Assembly (NCBI GenBank): GCA_964016885.1
Contig: OZ024744.1
Coordinates: 24,164,798 to 24,228,797, forward strand
Direction: 5' to 3'
Source: Eledone cirrhosa
Lineage: Eukaryota; Mollusca; Cephalopoda; Octopoda; Eledonidae
Length of the DNA: 64,000 bases
Positions 50,563 to 62,689 of this stretch are shown one piece after another; positions within the stretch are counted from its first letter, which is position 1, and each line of letters opens with the position of its first letter. Under the pieces are notes generated by a model. That model made no database searches, was not told the DNA's origin, and saw nothing but the letters and a program-made list of their open reading frames with translations. The translations under genes were made by a program, and so were the position numbers.

Positions 50563-53500
50563 CAACAGTTGAATCTTAAGCACTGTCTCGTTTTAACAAC
50601 AGTTGAATCTTAAGATAAAACTCGTTTTAACAACAGTTGAATCTTAAGAACTGACTCGTTTTAACAACAGTTGAATCTTAAGAATTGACTCGTTTTAACA
50701 ACAGTTGAATCTTATGATAAAACCCATTTTATCAACAGTTGAATCTTAAGATTAAACTCGTTTTAACAATAGTTGCATCTTAAGAACTGACTCGTTTTAA
50801 CAACAGTTGAATCTTAAGAACTGACTCGTTTTATCAACATTTCAACCTTAAGAACTGACTCGTTTTAACAACAGTTGAATCTTAATGACTGATTCGTTTT
50901 AACAACAGTTCAAACTTAAGAACTGACTCGTATTAACAACAGTTGAATCTTATTATAAAACTCATTTTAACAACAGTTGAATCTTAAGAACTGACTCGTT
51001 TTAACAACAGCTGAATCTTAAGATAAAACTCGTATTAACAACAGTTGAATCTTAAGAACTGACTCGTTTTATCAACAGTTCAACCTTAAGAACTGACTCG
51101 TTTTAACAACAGTTGAATCTTCAAATAAAACTCGTTTTAACAACAGTTGAATCTTAAGAACTGACTCGTTTTAACAACAGTTGAATCTTAAGATAAAATT
51201 CGTTTTAACAACAGTTGAATCTTAAGAACTGATTCGTTTTAACAACAGTTCAAACTTAAGAACTGACTCGTTTTAACAACAGTTGAATCTTATGATAAAA
51301 CTCATTTAAACAACAGTTGAATCTTAAGAACTGATTCGTTTTAACAACAGATGAATCTTAAGATAAACCTTGTTTTAACAAAAGTTGAATCTTAAGAACT
51401 GGCTCGTTTTAACAACAGTTGAATCTTACGATAAAACTCGTTTTAACATCAGTTGAATCTTAAGAACTGACTAATTTTAACAACAGCTGAATCTTAAGAT
51501 AAAACTCGTTTTAACAACAGTTGAATCTTAAGAACTGACTCGTTTTAACAACAGTTCAACCTTCAAAACTGACTCATCTTAACAACAGTTGAATCTTCAA
51601 ATAAAACTCGTATTAACAACAGTTGAATCTTAAGAACTGACTCGTTTTAACAACAGTTGAATCTTATGATAAAACTCATTCTAACAATAGTTGAATGTTA
51701 AGATATAACTCGTTTTAACAACAGTTGAATCTTAAGAACTGACTCGTTTTATCAACATTTCAACCTTAAGAACTGACTCGTTTTAACAACAGTTGAATCT
51801 TCAAATAAAACTCGTTTTAACAACAGTTGAAACTTAAGAACTGACTCGTTTTAACAACAGTTGAATCTTAAGAACTGATTCGTTTTAACAACAGTTCAAA
51901 CTTAAGAACTGACTCGTATTAACAACAGTTGAATCTTATTATAAAACTCATTTTAAAAACAGTTGCATCTTAAGAACTGGCTCGTTTAAACAACAGTTGA
52001 ATCTTAAGATAAAACTCGTTTTAACAACAGTTGAATCTTAACATAAAATTCGTTTTAACAATAGTTGAATGTTAAGAACTCTTTCGTTTTAACAACAGTG
52101 CAAACTTAAGAGCTGACTCGTTTTAACAACAGTTGAATCTTATGATAAAACTCATTTTAACAACAGTTGAATCTTAAGATAAAACTCGTTTTAACAACAG
52201 TTGAATCTTCAAATAAAACTCGTTTTAACAACAGTTGAATCTTAAGAACTGACTCGTTTTAACAACAGTTGAATGTTATGATAAAACTCGTTTTAACAAC
52301 AGTTGAATCTTAAGAACTGACTCTTTTTAACAACAGTTGAATCTTAAGATAAAACTCGTTTTAACAACAGTTGAATCTTAAGAACTCTTTCGTTTTAACA
52401 ACAGTGCAAACTTAAGAGCTGACTCGTTTTAACAACAGCTGAATCTTATGATAAAACTCATTTTAACAACAGTTGAATCTTAAGATAAAACTCGTTTTAC
52501 CAACAGTTGAATCTTAAGCACTGTCTCGTTTTAACAACAGTTGAATCTTAAGATAAAACTCGTTTTAACAACAGTTGAATCTTAAGAACTAACTCGTTTT
52601 AACAACAGTTGAATCTTTTGATAAAACCCATTTTAACAACAGTTGAATCTTAAGATTAAACTCGTTTTAACAATAGTTGAATCTTAAGAACTGACTCGTT
52701 TTAACAACAGTTGAAACTTAAGAACTGACTCGTTTTATCAACATTTCAACCTTAAGAACTGACTCGTTTTAACAACAGTTGAATCTTCAAATAAAACTCG
52801 TTTTAACAACAGTTGAAACTTAAGAACTGACTCGTTTTAACAACAGTTGAATCTTAAGAACTGATTCGTTTTAACAACAGTTCAAACTTAAGAACTGACT
52901 CGTATTAACAACAGTTGAATCTTATTATAAAACTCATTTTAAAACAGTTGCATCTTAAGAACTGGCTCGTTTAAACAACAGTTGAATCTTAAGATAAAAC
53001 TCGTTTTAACAACAGTTGAATCTTAACATAAAATTCGTTTTAACAATAGTTGAATGTTAAGAACTCTTTCGTTTTAACAACAGTGCAAACTTAAGAGCTG
53101 ACTCGTTTTAACAACAGTTGAATCTTATGATAAAACTCATTTTAGCAACAGTTGATTCTTAAGATAAAACTCGTTTTAACAACAGTTGAATCTTAAGCAC
53201 TGTCTCGTTTTAACAACAGTTGAATCTTAAGATAAAACTCGTTTTAACAACAGTTGAATCTTAAGAACTGACTCGTTTTAACAACTGTTGAATCTTAAGA
53301 ATTGACTCGTTTTAACAACAGTTGAATCTTATGATAAAACCCATTTTATCAACAGTTGAATCTTAAGATTAAACTCGTTTTAACAATAGTTGCATCTTAA
53401 GAACTGACTCGTTTTAACAACAGTTGAATCTTAAGAACTGACTCGTTTTATCAACATTTCAACCTTAAGAACTGACTCGTTTTAACAACAGTTGAATCTT

Positions 53501-54367
53501 AATGACTGATTCGTTTTAACAACAGTTCAAACTTAAGAACTGACTCGTATTAACAACAGTTGAATCTTATTATAAAACTCATTTTAACAACAGTTGAATC
53601 TTAAGAACTGACTCGTTTTAACAACAGCTGAATCTTAAGATAAAACTCGTATTAACAACAGTTGAATCTTAAGAACTGACTCGTTTTATCAACAGTTCAA
53701 CCTTAAGAACTGACTCGTTTTAACAACAGTTGAATCTTCAAATAAAACTCGTTTTAACAACAGTTGAATCTTAAGAACTGACTCGTTTTAACAACAGTTG
53801 AATCTTAAGATAAAATTCGTTTTAACAACAGTTGAATCTTAAGAACTGATTCGTTTTAACAACAGTTCAAACTTAAGAACTGACTCGTTTTAACAACAGT
53901 TGAATCTTATGATAAAACTCATTTAAACAACAGTTGAATCTTAAGAACTGATTCGTTTTAACAACAGATGAATCTTAAGATAAACCTTGTTTTAACAAAA
54001 GTTGAATCTTAAGAACTGGCTCGTTTTAACAACAGTTGAATCTTACGATAAAACTCGTTTTAACATCAGTTGAATCTTAAGAACTGACTAATTTTAACAA
54101 CAGCTGGATCTTAAGGTAAAACTCGTTTTAACAACAGTTGAATCTTAAGAACTGACTCGTTTTAACAACAGTTCAACCTTCAAAACTGACTCATCTTAAC
54201 AACAGTTGAATCTTCAAATAAAACTCGTATTAACAACAGTTGAATCTTAAGAACTGACTCGTTTTAACAACAGTTGAATCTTATGATAAAACTCATTCTA
54301 ACAATAGTTGAATGTTAAGATATAACTCGTTTTAACAACAGTTGAATCTTAAGAACTGACTCGTTTT
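50563..54367 (+). repeat. Spaced duplication, 1.19 kb blocks 2,617 bp apart
   Basis: Bases 50,563-51,750 and 53,180-54,367 are near-identical. Matching markers are GCACTGTCTCG (50,581; 53,198), ATTTTATCAACAG (about 50,727; 53,344), CTTAATGACTGATTCG (50,881; 53,498) and CTTACGATAAAACTCG with AACATCAG (51,425; 54,042), all 2,617 apart (77 x 34 minus 1). The missing base is TTTTAAAACAG near 52,935. The 1.43 kb between the blocks resembles HOR-II sequence at 49,800-50,260 and 49,250 onward. Small differences between blocks include CTGTTG at 53,286, ATTTTAGCAAC at 53,139 and CTGGATCTTAAGG near 54,105. Confidence 0.83.
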
Positions 54368-54573
54368 AACAACAGTTCAACCTTCAAAACTGACTCATCT
54401 TAACAACAGTTGAATCTTCAAATAAAACTCGTATTAACAACAGTTGAATCTTAAGAACTGACTTGTTTTAACAACAGTTGAATCTTATGATAAAACTCAT
54501 TCTAACAATAGTTGAATCTTAAGATAAAACTCGTTTTAACAACAGTTGAATCTTAAGATAAAATTCGTTTTAA
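54165..54573 (+). repeat. 204 bp tandem duplication (six monomers)
   Basis: Six monomers with the CCTTCAAAACTGACTCATC, CGTATTAAC and CATTCTAACAATAG variants occur twice in a row. CCTTCAAAAC is at 54,177 and 54,381, exactly 204 bases apart. The second half differs by ACTTG for ACTCG near 54,464 and by ATCTTAAGATAAAACTCG in place of ATGTTAAGATATAACTCG near 54,515. Block 50,563-51,750 has this hexamer only once, so the duplication arose after the 2,617 bp spaced duplication or was lost from the first block. Confidence 0.85.
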
Positions 54574-57284
54574 CAATAGTTGAATGTTAAGAACTGTTTC
54601 GTTTTAACAACAGTGCAAACTTAAGAGCTGACACGTTTTAACAACTGTTGAATCTTATGATAAAACTCATTTTAACAACAGTTGAATCTTAAGATAATAC
54701 TTGTTTTAACAACAGTTGAATCTTAAGCACTGTCTCGTTTTAACAACAGTTGAATCTTAAGATTAAACTCGTTTTAACAACAGTTGAATCTTAAGAACTG
54801 ATTCGTTTTAACAACAGTTCAAACTTAAGAACTGACTCGTATTAACAACAGTTGAATCTTATTATAAAACTCATTTTAACAACAGTTGAATCTTAAGAAC
54901 TGATTCGTTTTAACAACAGATGAATCATAAGATAAACCTCGTTTTAACAACAGTTGCATCTTAAGAACTGGCTCGTTTAAACAACAGTTGAATCTTAAGA
55001 TAAAACACGTTTTAACAACAGTTGAATCTTAAGAACTGACTCGTTTTAACAACAGTTGAATCTTAAGATAAACTCGTTTTAACAACAGTTGAATCTTAAG
55101 AACTGACTCGTTTTAACAACAGCTGAATCTTAAGATAAAACTCGTATTAACAACAGTTGAATCTTAAGAACTGACTCGTTTTATCAACAGTTCAACCTTA
55201 AGAACTGACTCGTTTTAACAACAGTTGAATCTTCAAATAAAACTCGTTTTAACAACAGTTGAGTCTTAAGAACTGACTCGTTTTAACAACAGTTGAATCT
55301 TAAGATAAAACTCGTTTTAACAACAGCTGAATCTTAAGATTAAATTCATTTTAACAACAGTTGAATCTCAAGACAAAACCCGTTTTAACAACAGTTGAAT
55401 CTTAAGAACTAACTCGTTTTAACAACAGTTGAATCTTAAGAACTGACTCGTATTAAGAACAATTGAATCTTAAGATAACATTCGTTTTAACAACAGTTGC
55501 ATCTTAAGAACTGACTCGTTTTAACGACAGTTGAATCTTAAGATAAACCTCGTTTTAACAAAAGTTTAATCTTAACAACTGACTCGTTTTAACAACAGTT
55601 GAATCTTATGATAAAACCCATTTTAACAACAGTTGAATCTTAAGATAAAACTCGTTTTAACAACAGTTGAATCTTAAGAACTGACTCGTTTTAACAACAG
55701 TTGAATCTTAAGAACTGACTCGTTTTAACAACAGTTGAATCTTAAGAACTGACTCGTTTCATAAACAGTTCAACCTTAAGAACTGACTCGTTTTAACAAC
55801 AGTTGAATCTTCAAATAAAACTCGTTTTAACAACAGTTGAATATTAAGAACTGACTCGTTTTAACAGCAGTTGAATCTTAATATAAAACTCGTTTTAACA
55901 ACAGTTGAATCGTAAGAACTGACTCGTTTTAATAACAGTTGAATCTTAAGATAAAACTCGTTTTAACAACAGTTGAATCTTAAGAACTGACTCGTTTTAA
56001 CAACAACTGAATTTTAAGATAAAACTCGTTTTAACAACAGTTGAATCTTAAGAACTGACTCGTTTTATCAACAGTTCAACCTTAAGAACTGACTCTTTTT
56101 AACAACAGTTGAATCTTCAAATAAATCTCGTTTTAACAACAGTTGAATGTTAAGAACTGATTCGTTTTAACAACAGCTGAATCTTAAGATAAACTCGTTT
56201 TAGCAACAGTTGAATCTTAAGATAAACCTCGTTTTAACAACAGTTTAATCTTCAGAACTGACTCGTTTTAACAACAGTTGAATCTTAAGATAAAACTCGT
56301 TTTAACAGCAGTTGAATCTTAAGATCTGTCTCGTTTTAACAACAGTTGAATCTTAAGAACTGATTCGTTTTAACAACAGTTCAAACTTAAGAACTGACTC
56401 GTTTTAACAACAGTTGAATCTTAAGAACTGACTCTTTTTAACAACAGTTGAATCTTGAGATAAAATTCGTTTTAACAATAGTTGAATGTTAAGAACTGTT
56501 TCGTTTTAACAATAGTGCAAACTTAAGAGCTGACTCGTTTTAACAACTGTTGAATCTTATGATAAAACTCATTTTAACAACAGTTGAATCTTAAGATAAA
56601 ACTTGTTTTAACAACAGTTGAATCTTAAGCACTGTCTCGTTTTAACAACAGTTGAATCTTAAGATAATATTCGTTTTAACAACAGTTGAATCTTAAGAAC
56701 TGACTCGTTTTAACAACAGTTGAATCTTAAGAACTGACTCGTTTTAACAACAGTTGAATCTTATGATAAAACCCATTTTAACAACAGTTGAATCTTAAGA
56801 TTAAACTCGTTTTAACAACAGTTGAATCTTAAGAACTGATTCGTTTTAACAACAGTTCAAACTTAAGAACTGACTCGTATTAACAACAGTTGAATCTTAT
56901 TATAAAACTCATTTTAACAACAGTTGAATCTTAAGAACTGATTCGTTTTAACAACAGATGAATCTTAAGATAAACCTCGTTTTAACAACAGTTGCATCTT
57001 AAGAACTGGCTCGTTTAAACAACAGTTGAATCTTAAGATAAAACACGTTTTAACAACAGTTGAATCTTAAGAACTGACTCGTTTTAACAACAGTTGAATC
57101 TTAAGATAAACTCGTTTTAACAACAGTTGAATCTTAAGAACTGACTCGTTTTAACTACAGCTGAATCTTAAGATAAAACTCGTTTTAACAACAGTTGAAT
57201 CTTAAGAACTGACTCGTTTTAACAACAGCTGAATCCTAAGATAAAACTCATTTTAACAACAGTTGAATCTTAAGAACTGACTCG
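54364..57284 (+). repeat. HOR-III copy A (2,921 bp, 86 monomers)
   Basis: A different arrangement of monomers that repeats once. Anchors 2,921 bases apart: CCTTCAAAAC (54,381; 57,302), GAATCATAAGATAAACC (54,922; 57,843) and TTGAATCTCAAGACAAAACC (55,361; 58,282). The length equals 86 x 34 minus 3, and three 33 bp ATAAACTCG monomers are seen near 55,070, 56,185 and 57,108. Markers typical of this block and not noticed in HOR-I or HOR-II are GTATTAAGAACAATTG, GTTTCATAAACAG, AATCGTAAG, AACAACTGAATTTTAAG and AATCCTAAG. Confidence 0.87.
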
Positions 57285-60239
57285 TTTTAACAACAGTTCA
57301 ACCTTCAAAACTGACTCATCTTAACAACAGTTGAATCTTCAAATAAAACTCGTATTAACAACAGTTGAATCTTAAGAACTGACTTGTTTTAACAACAGTT
57401 GAATCTTATGATAAAACTCATTCTAACAATAGTTGAATCTTAAGATAAAACTCGTTTTAACAACAGTTGAATCTTAAGATAAAATTCGTTTTAACAATAG
57501 TTGAATGTTAAGAACTGTTTCGTTTTAACAACAGTGCAAACTTAAGAGCTGACACGTTTTAACAACTGTTGAATCTTATGATAAAACTCATTTTAACAAC
57601 AGTTGAATCTTAAGATAATACTTGTTTTAACAACAGTTGAATCTTAAGCACTGTCTCGTTTTAACAACAGTTGAATCTTAAGATTAAACTCGTTTTAACA
57701 ACAGTTGAATCTTAAGAACTGATTCGTTTTAACAACAGTTCAAACTTAAGAACTGACTCGTATTAACAACAGTTGAATCTTATTATAAAACTCATTTTAA
57801 CAACAGTTGAATCTTAAGAACTGATTCGTTTTAACAACAGATGAATCATAAGATAAACCTCGTTTTAACAACAGTTGCATCTTAAGAACTGGCTCGTTTA
57901 AACAACAGTTGAATCTTAAGATAAAACACGTTTTAACAACAGTTGAATCTTAAGAACTGACTCGTTTTAACAACAGTTGAATCTTAAGATAAACTCGTTT
58001 TAACAACAGTTGAATCTTAAGAACTGACTCGTTTTAACAACAGCTGAATCTTAAGATAAAACTCGTATTAACAACAGTTGAATCTTAAGAACTGACTCGT
58101 TTTATCAACAGTTCAACCTTAAGAACTGACTCGTTTTAACAACAGTTGAATCTTCAAATAAAACTCGTTTTAACAACAGTTGAGTCTTAAGAACTGACTC
58201 GTTTTAACAACAGTTGAATCTTAAGATAAAACTCGTTTTAACAACAGCTGAATCTTAAGATTAAATTCATTTTAACAACAGTTGAATCTCAAGACAAAAC
58301 CCGTTTTAACAACAGTTGAATCTTAAGAACTAACTCGTTTTAACAACAGTTGAATCTTAAGAACTGACTCGTATTAAGAACAATTGAATCTTAAGATAAC
58401 ATTCGTTTTAACAACAGTTGCATCTTAAGAACTGACTCGTTTTAACGACAGTTGAATCTTAAGATAAACCTCGTTTTAACAAAAGTTTAATCTTAACAAC
58501 TGACTCGTTTTAACAACAGTTGAATCTTATGATAAAACCCATTTTAACAACAGTTGAATCTTAAGATAAAACTCGTTTTAACAACAGTTGAATCTTAAGA
58601 ACTGACTCGTTTTAACAACAGTTGAATCTTAAGAACTGACTCGTTTTAACAACAGTTGAATCTTAAGAACTGACTCGTTTCATAAACAGTTCAACCTTAA
58701 GAACTGACTCGTTTTAACAACAGTTGAATCTTCAAATAAAACTCGTTTTAACAACAGTTGAATATTAAGAACTGACTCGTTTTAACAGCAGTTGAATCTT
58801 AATATAAAACTCGTTTTAACAACAGTTGAATCGTAAGAACTGACTCGTTTTAATAACAGTTGAATCTTAAGATAAAACTCGTTTTAACAACAGTTGAATC
58901 TTAAGAACTGACTCGTTTTAACAACAACTGAATTTTAAGATAAAACTCGTTTTAACAACAGTTGAATCTTAAGAACTGACTCGTTTTATCAACAGTTCAA
59001 CCTTAAGAACTGACTCTTTTTAACAACAGTTGAATCTTCAAATAAATCTCGTTTTAACAACAGTTGAATGTTAAGAACTGATTCGTTTTAACAACAGCTG
59101 AATCTTAAGATAAACTCGTTTTAGCAACAGTTGAATCTTAAGATAAACCTCGTTTTAACAACAGTTTAATCTTCAGAACTGACTCGTTTTAACAACAGTT
59201 GAATCTTAAGATAAAACTCGTTTTAACAGCAGTTGAATCTTAAGATCTGTCTCGTTTTAACAACAGTTGAATCTTAAGAACTGATTCGTTTTAACAACAG
59301 TTCAAACTTAAGAACTGACTCGTTTTAACAACAGTTGAATCTTAAGAACTGACTCTTTTTAACAACAGTTGAAACTTAAGATAAAACTCGTTTTAACAAC
59401 AGTTGAATCTTGAGATAAAATTCGTTTTAACAATAGTTGAATGTTAAGAACTGTTTCGTTTTAACAATAGTGCAAACTTAAGAGCTGACTCGTTTTAACA
59501 ACTGTTGAATCTTATGATAAAACTCATTTTAACAACAGTTGAATCTTAAGATAAAACTTGTTTTAACAACAGTTGAATCTTAAGCACTGTCTCGTTTTAA
59601 CAACAGTTGAATCTTAAGATAATATTCGTTTTAACAACAGTTGAATCTTAAGAACTGACTCGTTTTAACAACAGTTGAATCTTAAGAACTGACTCGTTTT
59701 AACAACAGTTGAATCTTATGATAAAACCCATTTTAACAACAGTTGAATCTTAAGATTAAACTCGTTTTAACAACAGTTGAAACTTAAGAACTGATTCGTT
59801 TTAACAACAGTTCAAACTTAAGAACTGACTCGTATTAACAACAGTTGAATCTTATTATAAAACTCATTTTAACAACAGTTGAATCTTAAGAACTGATTCG
59901 TTTTAACAACAGATGAATCTTAAGATAAACCTCGTTTTAACAACAGTTGCATCTTAAGAACTGGCTCGTTTAAACAACAGTTGAATCTTAAGATAAAACA
60001 CGTTTTAACAACAGTTGAATCTTAAGAACTGACTCGTTTTAACAACAGTTGAATCTTAAGATAAACTCGTTTTAACAACAGTTGAATCTTAAGAACTGAC
60101 TCGTTTTAACTACAGCTGAATCTTAAGATAAAACTCGTTTTAACAACAGTTGAATCTTAAGAACTGACTCGTTTTAACAACAGCTGAATCCTAAGATAAA
60201 ACTCATTTTAACAACAGTTGAATCTTAAGAACTGACTCG
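57285..60239 (+). repeat. HOR-III copy B (2,955 bp, 87 monomers)
   Basis: Repeats copy A with one additional monomer: GTTGAAACTTAAG with a type B step near 59,368, giving 2,955 = 87 x 34 minus 3 to the AATCCTAAG anchor (57,231; 60,186). GTTGAAACTTAAG also appears near 59,777, where copy A has GTTGAATCTTAAG. Copy B ends near 60,240: the next monomer reads TTCGACCTTAAG rather than TTCAACCTTCAAAAC, and the sequence moves into a different order. Confidence 0.86.
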
Positions 60240-60755
60240 TTTTAACAACAGTTCGACCTTAAGAACTGACTCGTTTTAACAACTGTTGAATCTTCAAATA
60301 AAACTCGTTTTAACAACAGTTGAATCTTAAGAATTGACTCGTTTTAACAACAATTAAATCTTAAGACAAAACCCGTTTTAACAACAGTTGAATCTTAAGA
60401 ACTGACTCGTTTTAACAACAGTTGAATCTTAAGATAAAATTCGTTTTAACAACAGTTGAATCTTAAGAACTGATTCATTTTAACAACAGTTCAAACTTAA
60501 GAACAGACTCGTATTAACAACAGTTGAATCTTATTATAAAACTCATTTTAACAACAGTTCAACCTTAAGAACTGACTCGTTTTAACAACAGTTGAATCTT
60601 CAAATAAACCTCGTTTTAACAACAGTTGCATCTTAAGAACTGGCTCGTTTAAACAACAGTTGAATCTTAAGATAAAACTCGTTTTAACAACAGTTGATTC
60701 TTAAGAACTGACTCGTTTTAACAACAGTTGAATCTTCAAATAAAACTCGTTTTAA
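60240..60755 (+). repeat. Transitional monomers between HOR-III and HOR-IV
   Basis: About 15 monomers that do not follow HOR-III or the next block as a unit. They include the single TTCGACC variant near 60,253, AAGAATTGACTCG near 60,329, CAATTAAATC near 60,352, GACAAAACCCG near 60,366 and a GTTTAAAC monomer near 60,648. The combination AAGAATTGACTCG then GACAAAACCCG recurs at 60,873 and 62,807, so this part is probably an older relative of HOR-IV. No gene or foreign sequence is present. Confidence 0.65.
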
Positions 60756-62689
60756 CAACAGTTGAATCTTAAGAACTGACTCGTTTTAACAACAGTTCAA
60801 CCTTAAGAACTGACTCGTTTTAACAACAGTTGAATCTTCAAATAAAACTCGTTTTAACAACAGTTGAATCTTAAGAATTGACTCGTTTTAACAACAGTTG
60901 AATCTTAAGACAAAACCCGTTTTAACAACAGTTGAATCTTAAGAACTGACTCGTTTTAACAACAGTTGAATCTTAAGATAAAACTCGTTTTAACAACAGT
61001 TGAATCTTAAGAACTGACTCGTTTTATCAACAGTTGAATCTTAAGATAAACTCGTTTTAACAACAGTTGAATATTAAGAACTGACTCGTTTTAACAACAG
61101 CTGAATCTTAAGATAAAACTCGTATTAACAACAGTTGAATCTTAAGAACTGACTCGTTTTAACAACAGTTGAATCTTAAGAACTGACTCGTTTTATAAAC
61201 AGTTCAACCTTAAGAACTGACTCGTTTTAACAACAGTTGAATATTAAAAACTGACTAGTTTTAACCGCAGCTGAATCTTATAATACAACTCGTTTTAACA
61301 ACAGTTGAATCTTCAGATAAAACTCGTTTTAACAACAGATGATTCTCAAGAACTGACTCGTTTTAACAACAGTTGAATCTTAAGATAAAACTCGTTTTAA
61401 CAACAGTTGAATCTTAAGAACTGACTCGTATTAACAACAATTGAATCTTAAGATAACATTCGTTTTAACAACAGTTGCATCTTAAGAAGTGACTCGTTTT
61501 AACGACAGTTGAATCTTAAGATAAACCTCGTTTTAACAACGGTTGAATCTTAAGAACTGACTCGTTTTATCAACAGTTCAACCTTAAGAACTGACTCATT
61601 TTAACAACAGTTGAATCTTCAAATAAAACTCGTTTTAACAACAGTTGAATGTTAAGAACTGATTCGTTTTAACAACAGCTGAATCTTAAGATAAACTCGT
61701 TTTAACAACAGTTGAATCTTAAGATAAACCTCGTTTTAACAACAGTTTAATCTTAAGAACTGACTCGTTTTAACAACAGTTGAATCTTAAGATAAAATTC
61801 GTTTTAACAACAGTTGAATCTTAAGAACTGACTCGTTTTAACAACAGTTGAATCTTAAGAGCTGATTCGTTTTAACAACAGTTCAAACTTAAGAACTGAC
61901 TCATTTTAACAACAGTTGAATCTTCAAATAAAACTCGTTTTAACAACAGTTGAATGTTAAGAACTGATTCGTTTTAACAACAGCTGAATCTTAAGATAAA
62001 CTCGTTTTAACAACAGTTGAATCTTAAGATAAACCTCGTTTTAACAACAGTTTAATCTTAAGAACTGACTCGTTTTAACAACAGTTGAATCTTAAGATAA
62101 AATTCGTTTTAACAACAGTTGAATCTTAAGAACTGACTCGTTTTAACAACAGTTGAATCTTAAGAACTGACTCGTTTTAACAACAGTTGAATCTTATGAT
62201 AAAACCCATTTTAACAACAGTTGAATCTTAATATTAAACTCGTTTTAACAACAGTTGAATCTAAAGAACTGATTCGTTTTAACAACAGTTCAAACTTAAG
62301 AACTGATTCGTATTAAGAACAGTTGAATCTTATTATAAATCTCATTTTAACAACAGTTGAATCTTAAGAACTGATTCGTTTTAACAACAGATGAATCTTA
62401 AGATAAACCTCGTTTTAACAACAGTTGCATCTTAAGAACTGGCTCGTTTAAACAACAGTTGAATCTTAAGATAAAACACGTTTTAACAACAGTTGAATCT
62501 TAAGAACTGACTCGTTTTAACAACAGTTGCATCTTAAGATAAACTCGTTTTAACAACAGTTGAATCTTAAGAACTGACTCGTTTTAACAACAGCTGAATC
62601 TTAAGATAAAACTCGTTTTAACAACAGTTGAATCTTAAGAACTGACTCGTTTTAACAACAGCTGAATCTTAAGATAAAACTCGTTTTAA
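60756..62689 (+). repeat. HOR-IV copy 1 (about 1.93 kb)
   Basis: First copy of the last repeat in the window. Anchors: GACAAAAC (60,909; 62,843), AACCGCAGCTG followed by TTATAATACAACTCG (61,263; 63,231), and CAGATGATTCTCAAG near 61,337 and 63,305. The spacing is 1,934 before and 1,968 after an extra monomer near 63,030 in copy 2. The 1,968 value equals 58 x 34 minus 4, matching four 33 bp ATAAACTCG monomers (near 61,690, 61,995, 62,535 and 62,975). Within it a nine-monomer module is repeated 305 bases apart (GTTAAG at 61,651 and 61,956). Confidence 0.84.
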
